A DNA stretch of 64,000 bases from Mercenaria mercenaria (lineage: Eukaryota; Mollusca; Bivalvia; Venerida; Veneridae), in NCBI RefSeq assembly GCF_021730395.1, contig NC_069371.1, positions 46,944,001-47,008,000 on the forward strand, read 5' to 3'. Each line of letters opens with the position of its first letter. Position 1 is the first letter of the stretch. The notes beneath the pieces were generated by a model. The model was not told where the DNA came from and did no database searches. It was given only the letters and a program-made list of their open reading frames with translations. Below, in pieces: positions 22,929 to 34,700 of this stretch. The position numbers and the translations under genes were made by a program.

Positions 22929-23400
22929 ACAAGTAGGCATGGCTAGTGTGACTCAAAAGAGATACTTTTCAACAAGTAGTAATATACATACTTTGTTTAA
23001 ATATACATATTTTAAGGGAGTACTGTTTTATACATAATGTATTGTACTGTTAATAGTTGATAGTTTTATGTTGCATAAACTATATGTAGTAATTGTTCGT
23101 ATTTTTAAGTGTGAGAATTCGGTCAAGTATACATGTACCTCTGACTACATATCAAGACTTTTTAACATAATAGATATTTGTGGTATGAAATGCATTCCAC
23201 TTCTTTAACTTTTTTCCTATTTCGAACACCCACTGTGCCCCTAACAACATTATTAGGTCGAAACCAATTTTTTACAGTATAAGACAGTTTTATCCTCTTT
23301 ATTAAGGCATTATATAGAATCAACTGTAAGCGCAAATGAGCATTTCATTGAGGCAACTAAACTATTCTTAATAGAGATTTAAAATAATGTGTGTGTGTGT

Positions 23401-23433
<33 letters not shown>
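23401..23433. repeat. 33-bp G homopolymer
   Basis: Follows a short (GT)n. The same site in the other duplicate (53469-53515) is a long (GT)n with only a few G runs. Possible assembly inaccuracy in its length. Confidence 0.9.
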
Positions 23434-23436
<3 letters not shown>

Positions 23437-24687
23437 GAAACGACTGTACATGAATCTGTTTTTAAGAATTTTACTCAGTCCATTTATAAACACATGTAAC
23501 TATAACCAAAAAATGACCAAACACCGTTCAATTACAATTTCCATATAATATTATATTAAAGCTTATTACAGAAACGCTTTTACATATCCTATGGTTACCG
23601 GCCTACAAACAAGTGTAGGATGAATTAGACCAATATCTTTTATGTTTTACTTCCCCTGGTGTATTGTCAAAACAAAAAATGACGAAATTAATAAAGTGAA
23701 GATAAATGCTCATTTATCTTGAAAACGGGTCTTTATTTTATTTAGTGAACTTTTGTATTTATAAAGGAAGACTGGAACCAATGACATCATGATATTATAG
23801 ATATTTAAAATTTCAAACTTCATTTTTCCATGTTACTGCCTATGTGAATTTCTAATTATTTCCGTCTTAAATGTAATGCGATGTGTCTGATAAACAAACC
23901 AGGTGTGTGTAGTGACCTTTTAAATTAGATGCGTTGGATACCTTTTTTAGTGACTGTTCTGCAAGGAAATGCACTATAAAATCGTTTTAATATTAATTTT
24001 CTTACAGATACTTGCATTACTTAATGAACCCATCTCATAACCTTTTCCCATCCTTCGCTGATCTTACCTGTAATGTGATCAAATAAACACTTAACACCAC
24101 ATTTTAACATTTAACGCACTTTGCATTGTAACCTGCACACGGTCATAGTATTTAAGTACACATGTCTTTAATCTAAACGAAATGGTATCAATGTGTTTTT
24201 AAACCTTTCTTGAACGCTTTATTTACTGTGATGAGCTAAAACCATATCACAAAAATCAAGAAGCAGATAATAATTTTATTAGGTCAAGACATAACACGAC
24301 TTTATTAGAGAGCTTCGATTAAATACATGTACGTCCATGAATATACGTACATGCGGGTTTAATTTTGAAACTAATATCCACATGAGGTATTAAAATGCAA
24401 ATTGCTAGTTATTTACAATATTCTTTCCGTACATGTTCAAAATGTAGTAAACCAGACATCTAAAATGTGAACTTGTAGATTCACTAATCAACTCGATAAA
24501 TGTGTCGTAAAATGTTTATCATTAATTATGTTTTAGAACTGACCACATGGATGCGTTCCCGTACAGATGTTAATCTCTTGAATTAAAACTTGAGGTTTTT
24601 ACATGTGTATGTTATATAAGAGCATACCTAAGCGTATTTTCGCTATCTATTAAAAAACGTACGCATATTATTCTTATAATGACTATT

Positions 24688-24890
24688 TGAGCCGCATCAT
24701 GAGAAAACAAACACAGTGCATTTGCGACCACCAATGATCCAGATCAGCCTTCGCATCTGCGCAGTCTAGTAAAGATCCATGCCGTTCGCTTTCAAAGCCA
24801 ATTACAGTTAGAGAAACCGTTAGCGAACAGTATAGATCCTGACCAGCCTGCGCGTATGCCACTATTTTGGTTTTCTCATGGCGCGGCTCA
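24688..24890. mobile_element. Foldback MITE, family A copy 4, absent from the other duplicate
   Basis: TGAGCCGCATC to GGCGCGGCTCA, 203 bp, with an internal loss in the right arm. The matching place in the other duplicate (near 54760) lacks it, so it arrived after the duplication. Confidence 0.85.
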
Positions 24891-25298
24891 TATTATTTAT
24901 GGTAGTTTTAATAAATAAATGTTTATCATATGCTAAGCTATACTAAAATAATTCGATTCATTGAAGCGTTCTTTGCAATAGTTTGGTTTAGTACTATCAA
25001 GCATCAAAATGTTACTCAAACATTTTGTACTTTTTGATCAGCGGCACAGTAAGTCCTCCATATATAGTTCCGACCCACCCTATGTTACATCCTTTCCTGA
25101 GCGGAGTCCAATAATTTGAAATTCTTGCGAGGTCTTGGTCTTCGTAATGTCTTAATAGATACAGTAAATGTACGTCTAGGTCCATTTATCTTCCACATCT
25201 GAACTTGTAATTTATTTTGGAAAAAGATATACTGACCGCAACATGAGTATATCTAAAAAACTTTTACTACAAAACACCGAAACAATTATAGCAGAAAG

Positions 25299-25560
25299 AC
25301 ACAGTTATTCTGATATTAAAGTCACTTTTCTCATTTGTTTAGATTATCGATACAATTATTTGCTCCATTGGCAGAGTTATAAAAAATTACTTAAAAAGTT
25401 TAAATGGTATGGTATAGTTTTCTGATATGTAAGGTGATATCTCAGCTGTACAATCTCAGAACGATTACGCACCGTACACATAGAAAACATTGTAAAGAAT
25501 AATTATTTCGTGCAGTTCTTCGACTTCCAAAATGACTTAGGTACTAAACGATTTACATAT
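25299..25560 (-). pseudogene. Gutted copy of the LicD-like gene
   Basis: Minus-strand DNA aligns to both ends of the intact gene at 55101-55892. The C-terminal part (TVRNRSEIVQ, LTYQKTIPYHLN versus TVRNLTEFVR, LTYKKTIPYHLN) runs directly into the N-terminal part (TTCGTGCAGTTCTTCG word at 25514-25529 versus 55825-55840). The middle, including the catalytic D-x-D region, is gone, so it cannot encode an enzyme. Confidence 0.85.
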
Positions 25561-26752
25561 TATCTGTTATCAAAATAACAAATTCAAGCTAAACGCTAGT
25601 GCGCCTACATTTAAGATATTAGACTATTCATTAGCATGATACTTATCTTAACTGTTATAACACCAATGCATCACAACCTCGCATACAATGATTAAGCTAC
25701 ACGCCAATCCACATTCCTCTTACTAAACGATGATTGCGCTTGAGAATGACGGTTGCACGCTTGCGCATATATATTAGAATAATTCGATCAGCTCGAATAA
25801 TACACAAAATTTACATTAGTGGCGACAAGCGTTGTCATTTTTACCACTATTCGGACCTAGTTTTTGGAAATCAGTGTCAACTTTGTACAACCCCGATCAG
25901 CGAACCGTAATGTCAGCTCAAGGAATAATGGGATATTTAATAAATAGAAAGGCACTCATTTTGAGTTCGAAAAGATGCAAAATATACTAATAACACGCTA
26001 AAGACTATAAAGGGGCGCACCAAAAAAAAGAGACTCTAGAAACTGTCATGTTTGAGATTATGTATGACATCCCGCCTTGAACAAATATAAAAAAAGAAGC
26101 GACTGAACATGTTATCCTTTAATGATGTGTTTAATATCTATTTAATCTAGTTTTTATTTAACATACATGTACAGGCAAATCGTTTACATTGCAAGCCTTT
26201 AAGCTATCCAAGGCTGTGGTCGCAAAAAGTATTAGTTATTTCATACTTGCTATTGTAATATTCTATCATGACATAGTCTATTCAATATCTTACATTTATT
26301 CCTACACAAGAAACATTTTTCCATAATTTGATATCTTATTTCAATCTATAAATATCTGATTACAACACCATTGATTCGATATAATATAATATTAATTAAA
26401 ACAATATAAATTATTTAGAGGAATGATATATTATTTCGCCAAAATGTAAAAGTTTGTGGTACTGGAAAAATATGGCTATGTCGTGACGACAAGGTTTCGT
26501 GTATTTCGAGTAATAAATCCACAATAATTGGAATACAGTGAATTCGTTTGTATTTAACCAAACCCGCGTATACTATAACTTTGTTCTCAAAAGAAGTAAA
26601 ATATTGTTTAGCGTCATGGGAAACTATAATTTAGTTTTCTTACATCGACTTTCATGAGGTCATGTAAAGTATTCACTTTATAAATTATACCAATGGCCGC
26701 CGTTTCTCCTAATACTTTGCACGTCTTTATCAAACATAATTCGCAACGATAC
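25561..26752. other. Intergenic, nothing recognised
   Basis: AT-rich. No gene, RNA or named repeat seen. Confidence 0.45.
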
Positions 26753-27034
26753 GAGTAGACGCATCGGTCGAGAGGTCTAAGCCGCTTTCCTACGGAGGTG
26801 AAGGCCCCTGGTTCGAATCCTGGCTACTCCCATTGCGGTGTGTCCTTGGGTAAGGCACTTTATCACGATTGCCTCAGTCGACCCAGCTGTAAATGGGTAC
26901 CAGCAAATTTCTGGGGGTAAGGTATAATTGGTTGTAACTGTTTTTAAATTAGGGTCAATCAAAAAGCTCTACAGAGCTTATGTTAATTGTTTTACAAAGT
27001 GACGGTAAATAAAATTTACCGTTACCTTTACCGC
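26753..27034 (+). mobile_element. tRNA-derived SINE with conserved central domain
   Basis: The head at 26753-26830 folds like a long-variable-arm tRNA: acceptor strands GAGTAG and CTACTCC, A-box region TCGGTCGAGAGG, perfect B box GGTTCGAATCC. It continues into TCCTTGGGTAAGGCACTTTA and CCCAGCTGTAAATGGGTACC, a central domain widely shared among marine-invertebrate SINEs (MetaSINE-like, by memory). Since the body follows without a break, this is a SINE and not a tRNA gene. Confidence 0.75.
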
Positions 27035-28510
27035 ATGGTAGCAAGGTATTGTAAGTCAGTGTAGAGACCACCGCAATTTATTGTTGGAAACTTTAAAAAA
27101 GGCTATCCACTACAGACATTTCTACCGAAATAATTGTTTTCGGGTAAGTTTGTTCCGTCTGATGGACCGATCAACAGACCTGCTAAAGCAACAGTATAAC
27201 GATACTTTCGCCATTTCCCCCATTGACTTTCTGCATCAATTAAGTGTTGTAGAAATCATTTAGAATAAGATATCATGCTAGAATGCCTTTTACCATGTAG
27301 TGGAATACAATTTAGAACATGCTTTTCTGTGAATTATCGAATATATCGGGCGTTTTCAGTGATCGAGTGTCCCTACTCCATAAAGAGTCGGGTGTAACCT
27401 TTTTTACAACAGACGCTGTTAGTTGATTGGAATGTCCACTTCACTTGAACAAAGTTTTCGAAAAGAAATAATGTGATATCGGTAGACGGTAGTAAGTTCC
27501 ACCTGGATACCACATGCCCTTTGATAAAATGGTGATTTGCAGACGAATGTCTTCCTGCAAAATGTAGTCGCAAAATGTAGTCGCAGTGTCGCAAAATCAT
27601 CTTCAGTTGCATCTAATAGAACAGAACAGAGTAGTTACACAATGTTGTTTATCGACATGCTAGAGTCCGTACACTCTGCATAGTGAGGCAACGTACCGGC
27701 TGAACGACATAGATTCAAAATTATTCATATTATACACGCAGTTAAGTTAAACTGACGTGTAATATTTGAATTTTAGAAAAGTTTCAACTGCAAATTTCTA
27801 AAACGTAAATTTCCTCCATTTTAAAATAATTACAATGCCAAATCTAAATGTAATATGCTTGTATTTTTGGCGTAGTGTAGTGTCGGCCGACATATGGTGG
27901 ATATGGTGAACAAGCTCTACCTTTCGTTCATATGACAGTTTATTGGTATACTTTGTTCGACCCAGACATAGACACATAAAAGAAAATATAACTGACATAT
28001 GTTTTCAAGAAGAGTTTAAAGATATGACTTAAGTAATTATATTTGATACTTGTGCATTTAAAACGAAACAAGTGCTTATAATAAGTCCACTTTACGCTGT
28101 GTTGCTGGTTTTCTAGTATACTAGCTTGTGTGAAATCTAATACATTACAATAAATCACTGTTCGTATATACTTTTTTTTTTTTTTCTGTTCGTATATACT
28201 TCATTTTGTTTTGGCCATTTTAGCAATATTTTTCATAAATGTCTCATATATTTAGAAACATGTATAATTGCTTTTTCACTTGCAAAAAGTCCATGAATGC
28301 TGTGATCTCAACTCAAATAACAAACATACGCATACATTTCAAGAATATTAATATTAATATTTTGAAAAAGAATGTGTTGATACTTGACCACATATTTGTG
28401 GAAATTAAATATTCAATCTCCTGTAATCAACCAACCAACATAACATAACCAACATTTTAACGGCTCTTCGATATTTAATGGAATTTTTTCATATAACAAA
28501 GAGTATATTT
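27035..28510. other. Intergenic, nothing recognised
   Basis: 28153-28201 has the word CTGTTCGTATATACTT repeated around a T run. Frames at 27373-27612 and 27798-28158 have no recognisable domain. Confidence 0.4.
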
Positions 28511-28805
28511 AGCCCACCTACTTAATTCAGTAGGGAGATCGCAGACCTCCGTATCGCAGGTGGTGAGTTCGACTCCCGGACGAAGCTTACATTCTCCGTG
28601 ACGATTTAACAAAAGGCATTCTGTCTGAAATCATTTGTCTTCCACTGATTCCTGTGGAGAAGTTGGCAGTTACCTTAACACACTTTACAACTGGTACATG
28701 ATTCAGGGACACCAGTTAAGTTCACTGCCAATGTTACCTATCTTAAATACTGTCAAAACACCGGCACTAGATACCAAACAAACAAAGAAAAAAAAAACAA
28801 ATAAA
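28511..28805 (+). mobile_element. tRNA-derived SINE, same type as at 60661
   Basis: A degraded tRNA-like head (AGCCCACCTACTTAATTCAG, B-box-like GTGAGTTCGACTCC) is followed by the body words TGTCTGAAATCATTTGTC and GAGAAGTTGGCAGTTACC, which recur at 60773-60830. It ends in an A-rich tail with AAACAAACAAAG. Confidence 0.75.
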
Positions 28806-29367
28806 CAAACAAAGAAATGACATTTCTCACATGTTTAGAACAATAGGCTTTGAATACAAAAACTGTAACACAATTAAACTTTAATGAAGTTTAAAACGCC
28901 TTTCAATTAAAATCAATTTTATACAGTCATAAAAACAAATTTATTGTAAAATTAACAAACAAACGACACATATTTCATGCTACGGATATCTGTCTGCAGT
29001 ATGACATTTACTGACATCTTAGAGTCATGAGTAGATTAGACATTTCTTTTAACAAAAATCACCTGCTATACTTAAGAAAGACCTTTTCTGTACCAGTAAG
29101 TTACAATAAAGTTTTTCAGTTAATGTTAATGACCACTCTCAGTCAAATTCTCACACTTATAATTTACAAAATCCTGTTGAAATTTTTTTTCTGCATTTAT
29201 ACAGAACTTCTGTGACTGAGAATTTTTTGTTCGTCGCCTTAATTAGTATTTAGATACAATGATTCTCTGAAAAACGGCTATCTTCTCCTCGCCTAAATAG
29301 TTTACATCTGGACAGTCAAGAGTTGATTGAGTTTTATATTTTGTTTTGTATGTTATTAATCTGCTAA

Positions 29368-29425
29368 CTCACTTACTGAAATGCTGTTGAAAAACGGCGT
29401 TTAACCCAAAAAAAAAACAAACAAA
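29368..29425 (+). mobile_element. 3' end of the same SINE type, truncated
   Basis: CTGAAATGCTGTTGAAAAAC followed by GGCGTTTAACCC and an A-rich tail corresponds to the 3' end of the SINE at 60661-60962 (ACTGAAATACTGTT). Confidence 0.65.
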
Positions 29426-30684
29426 GAAACACTAACAGCTTTCAAACATCTCTTCAACCAGATGGACTTTGTATAGAACAGGGATAGCCCTACAGACCAA
29501 ATTTCTCTTCTGCTGGGCTAAAACGCATGGCGACGATAATCTTTAACAGTTAGTCTGAATTTTCACAGTAAGGTACAAATAACAACATGTTTGGTATATG
29601 AATTTGATTAGTTTAAAATGATCTTTCCAAACAGATTTTAAAATATGAAGTGCACTTGTAACCACCCTTGTATTTTTGACAAAATGTGTGATAACGATGA
29701 AAACATATCTTTTAACTTCTAAATTTGACAGCACTACTCTCGTTAGATAGTCGGTATGTGAACTTGCGGATTTTTTGAGCAACCACAACGAAGCATGGAA
29801 GTGTGCCCCATAGCGGATAAATTGAAGACGTCGTTTCCAGAGGTAAGGGGCGGAGGTCTATAAGACTATCAGTGTTTCATCCAAGGTTCATCTGGTAAGG
29901 TAGCAGATAAAGTATAAACGGACTTGAAATAACAAAAGAATATGTCAACTTTGACTTCCACTGGTAAAACGTTTGCGCGGAGAGAAAATATGCAATAACC
30001 CTAGGCATTATTATGTCAAACGGTAAATATATACCACTGGCTTATCCAAACTTATAAAATATTTCAACAGGATATGGCTAAATATCAGTAAGAGAATTTG
30101 TTTGGGTATGACTGAAAAACGGTATTGAACTGTTCGTAAGTTCTTGATACATTGTACATGACAAGTCATGTAGCACAGACAAGTTTTCAAGAAAAGTTCA
30201 CCATATTAAGTACCATGACAATAATTTATCATACTGTAGACGGAAATCCGTGACATTGACAAATGGGTGGTTGGAAGTCCGTGACAATAAAAAGACAAAA
30301 TGGCGTTAGATGATTGTGCTATTTACATGATCTATTCACTGAGAGTCACTTTCTAAGGCACTATATTACCAATTTTGTGAAATGCATACAGACTCTCGTG
30401 TAATGAGCACATTCCTAGGCGTGGGATTTATGTTAACAGTCACTATGCATGAATATCATTTCACTTAAACACCATGAAATATAATAGAAGAAATTGTGAA
30501 CGATTACATTGAAATATATATAAAAAAATTGCTTCAGCCATCGTCCTCTAGACCAGTGATATGTTGTTTATATTCCTTATACATGTAATATAGACAAGCG
30601 ATAAGTCAACTTAGTTTTTATAACGTTGCATTTCCAACTGATAAAACTGTTTCTTCGTCCATTTATTAATTGGTAATGAATCAA

Positions 30685-30772
30685 CTAGGGATGGCAACGA
30701 ATATTCGAATATTCGTTCATGACACGAATATTTGAATACTATTTCACTATTCGAATATTCGGTAATTTAAAA
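30685..30772. repeat. Palindromic AATATTCG cluster
   Basis: AGGGATGGCAACGAATATTC then repeated CGAATATTCG and CGAATATTTG words in inverted arrangement. It looks like a short dispersed palindromic repeat, family unknown. Confidence 0.6.
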
Positions 30773-31729
30773 AATAATGATTAATTTCGCACCTGTCACA
30801 TATGTCAAATTAAACACTTCAATAATTTTGACAACAAATGTAATACTTAAGCAGCGGAGGAAAATGGTGCATATATAAATTAACTGATTTAACTCATCAC
30901 ACATACGCAGAATATTGTCATTACCTAGTATATACTTAGGTATATGACACACTTGGCCGGATTTTAGTCTGAAGGGATACCGGAAAGGTTTGGGGGCAAT
31001 ACTGAAGAAACAGCCTCAAACTGATTGTAAAAATGGATACTTCCATGATTATTGTAGATTGTATGAAATGGCGTATTCTAGTAATGGCAACAAATACAAG
31101 CATAATCAATGATGCATAAATACCACTGAATAATCCACCGAGGCTGTATTTTAATAAAAGAGTTTCTACGCTCTAAGAAACGTTATGTATTTTATAGAGC
31201 TTCCATCATTAAGAACATGTTTTTGAACCACTTTGTTGGTACTCTTTTAGGATTCTTGTCGTCTCTTGTGTAATGATACCTAATAACAATAACAGATAGC
31301 ATTAAACTTTGTAAAAGTCATATTAAGCTATAACTATTACACATTTACGTTTTTGCAAAAACGAACTTGCAGTGACGTTTATGTAATGAACTATCATTCG
31401 CTATAATAACTGATGACTATTTAACACTATGGAATTACGCATGCTTAGGCTGAATAGTGCGCACGTATTGTTTCCAAATATACGACATCGTGTTATCCAT
31501 ATCATTTGATTCAATAAAAGGGAGGCAGCAAACAAAGGATAATAATTATCTGAAATCTTAGATATCTATAAAAATAAAAACTACCGAAAGAATTGATGAA
31601 AGGAAAAATGAGCATTACATCTTAATTAGATTTGGTTCGAACGATCTGAGATGATTTGTAAATAAAATGTTATTTATACACTGTATATAGAATAGTCATT
31701 ACCAAAATTTAATGTTCATATAAACGTAC

Positions 31730-34700
31730 TTTTGGTAATAAAGTCGATATCTGCCTTTAACTTGGCAGATTCATTCTCTAGCAGACGTTTGAGGTCCTCG
31801 ATTTGTGTCTCTTGCCTAACCAGTAGAGCTTGCATCTTTCCCAGTTGCGCAGTAACAGGATCTGTTTAAAAAGCATGCATTGTGTTTAAGAGTCTGTAAG
31901 TTTCAACATGTTTTATGTGAGGAACAAGACATTATAAAACATGATAAGTTTAGCCAAAAACAGACCTGAATAAATTTTCCTGTTTTATTTGAAACTGTGC
32001 GAATTCAAAAATATCTTGATTCATCAATAAATTTAATTTGAATATGGGTTTATTTCATAAGATAAATTTTGTAGAATACACGAAGCGTTGGGAAATTTAA
32101 ATGGAAAAATCAGCATAAGGACAAAAAGAAACCATATGAATTGCTTGGGCTCTGCTTCTTCAACAAGCCAGGAAACTGCACTTATCTCTGACGCAGAGAG
32201 GGCTGAATAGCCTTAGAAAACGTATTTGTCCCAGTTTCTACAACAGTACTTTATGAGATAAAATCTGCAGAAGACAAAAAAGCCGTGTATTAACAAACTG
32301 CGAAAAGCTGTGTATTAACAAACTAGTAGCAATTTGATCTAAAAAAAAAAAAAAAACAATGTGTCTTTAATTTTCTTTTGAATCGGTATCCAAAATGTCT
32401 CTTCAGAGTGATTTTGCTTTTGTTTTGATATATTTGAGTCTCTTCTAGCTGTTGATGAAGGAGGTACAATCCAGGGGCCACTCAAACATTGTTTCATGCA
32501 TTGGGTATAACGTCGCCCCGACGAAAACAAGCCTCAGCTGATGATTTCTTCAAAATGATGAAATCTGCACACCGAACGAGGTTTTGATGAGAGGCATGTT
32601 ATTCAATGTCAGCGGCCTGAACTGCCTGGCAACACAGAACCATAGTTATACAAATGAGCCGGCCATGTGGAAACTAACATAGTGCGTTTGCGAAAAGCAT
32701 GGATCCAGACCAGCCTGCGCATTAGACAGTACTGCAAAGTACGTCTTACCTGTACAGAACAAAAAGATGGAGTGTCCAGAGAAGAGAAAGATAGGCGAGA
32801 AAAAATTTCAGTTTGTTAAACATTTGATCTAGAATCATTTCAACTCTACAAAATAATCAAGATATCTGTAAACAGAAAATGACAAACGCAGGACTGTGCT
32901 TATACTCTTGTAGGGGGTAGATAATACAATCACTTCTTTTGCAATATCTTATAAGAGTATTTTCCCTTATATTGAACAGCAATACTAATTCATACTGATG
33001 ATCTCAAAAATAAAAATAAATTAAAACATTATTAAAAGTTCCTATCCAGATACTGTTTCCTGTAAAACAAAAGCTTTCATTTATCATTATTTCAGAAAAC
33101 AACGCATGACCCTGAGAATAAACGCTTGTAATGATAATTCTCTACCAAAGAAATATATTCAGAATAAATTATTATCAATTACAATAATTATGTTCATGTA
33201 ATCTGTAAACCTCAAAACATGTACAAATGTTTTAAACAAAGAAAATCTCGCAGTTCGGGTTGGTCTCTACTTTTACGGGAGGTACACACTCACCATATCG
33301 TTTCGGTGACGCTTTGCGTCTAACTGGGCGAGGGCTTCGAGGTGAAGGTACAAAGACAGTGTTGGAACTAAGGTGTCCTGTATGGTCCTGTATGGTCCAT
33401 GCTTATCGAAGGTGCTTCTGTTCTAGACTGAGACTGATTTGTCGTAGATCTTTTATGAAGTGATGAGCTATCACTCGTCCTCTGTACTGAATGTCTAGAC
33501 TGGTTACTCTGGTCTGATGCAAGAACATGTGAAGTTTCTGAAAATTGAGTAGGGAGTCTGAGAGAGGATTCACTTTCTGTTGGAAGAGAAGAAGGTAATA
33601 CTGGTCTCTGTTTTTGGGTTTTTCTTAGTGGGTCGGAATATATATTACGGTTCTATCACTGTCGCCATTCGCCTCAGAATCACTAGAAGAACGGTACTGT
33701 TTGCTACTATCTCTATGACTGGATTTTGCAGAGTGGTCTGTCTTACCTAGTTTTCTTTTAGTTCTCTTACGAGGACTACTACTGTAAGCGGACAGGCTTT
33801 CCTGTATAGACTGGTTGCAAGGATAAGGCAACAGCATAATTCCGGAGTAAAGTCTTGACTGGGCCCTTCTTATTTTCCTGTTGTACTTTGTATACCGGAA
33901 TATCTGGATTGGGCATGGAAAGGACTTAATATGGTTCCTTTTCCCAACGCTCAACCAATTTCTTGGTTCCCTGCAAGCCAACTTTACGGCCAGAACCTGG
34001 CGATCGGCAAACTGAAGGCGCAGATGCAGTTTGGATGCATAAGAGGCGTGACTTCCGGTATGTTCCTCGGAGAGATCAGTGCCTAGGTAAGAATCAACAG
34101 GTAGTCGTGGGTGCCAACCAAACTTGAGAAAGTGAGGGGTATAACCTGTAGCATCATTCTTGGTAGCATTATAAGCCTGCACCAGGGTGGGAGGGTACGG
34201 GGGGGGGGGGGGGGGCGGGGGGCGAGATAGACTTCCAGTCGATCCTCTGGTATGTTTCAAGAATACCCAACATCTTCAGAAGTGTCTGATTCCAGCACTC
34301 GGCTGCTCCATTTCACATCGGGTGGTACAGAGTAGTTCTTGATTTTTTTATGCCCGCAATCCTGCATATCTCCTGGATAGTGCGACTCAGGAAGTTGCGA
34401 CCTTGGTCACTATGCAGTTGCTCTGGGAACCCGTAGTACCGAAAATACCCTTCGTATAGTGCAAAGTTAGGGAGATAGACCCGATGCGCACATTAATATA
34501 AATAAAACACAATCAGTACAATGTTGCCAGGGTTACATTTGCAATCACACTGCAAGTTAACCTACCTTCTTGTGCGAAAGTTAAAATCAATCCCAAAACG
34601 ATTGCAGTTACCAATAGTGTTTTGCTGCCAGCACCGTTACTGTATAACTGCTGGAAAACAGGAAAGATTATTAACGTATAAGTCAGTATCGTAATTAAGG

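Larger units (their letters stand above)
22929..25560. repeat. Segmental duplication, left copy
   Basis: From ACAAGTAGGCATG onward this block aligns in the same orientation with 52899-55880. Long stretches are nearly identical (for example around 23090-23210 versus 53160-53280, with by eye roughly nine of ten bases equal). The two copies differ by a foldback insertion (24688-24890, only here), a microsatellite change at 23391-23433, and the loss here of about 545 bp from the inside of the LicD-like gene. Confidence 0.88.
28806..31729. other. Region downstream of the third coiled-coil exon
   Basis: Further exons of the minus-strand membrane-protein gene are expected here or beyond, but I found no exon with a convincing domain. 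A short frame MEVCPIADKLKTSFPE at 29796-29843 on plus, with a good start context and a GTAAGG donor, is noted as a weak candidate first exon. Confidence 0.3.

Noticed and set aside
26753-26830. A tRNA gene with long variable arm
   Set aside because: Good boxes and acceptor pairing, but a SINE body follows directly, so it is the head of a SINE.
29796-29843. First exon MEVCPIADKLKTSFPE on plus with GTAAGG donor
   Set aside because: Good start context and donor, but only 16 codons and no partner exon, so not listed as a gene.
29543-29860. Minus-strand exon with a C1q-like or other binding domain for the ITIM-type gene
   Set aside because: The peptide (for example FHASLWLLKKSASSH) has a vague C1q flavour, but there are no domain landmarks, no acceptor in the required phase and no clear end.
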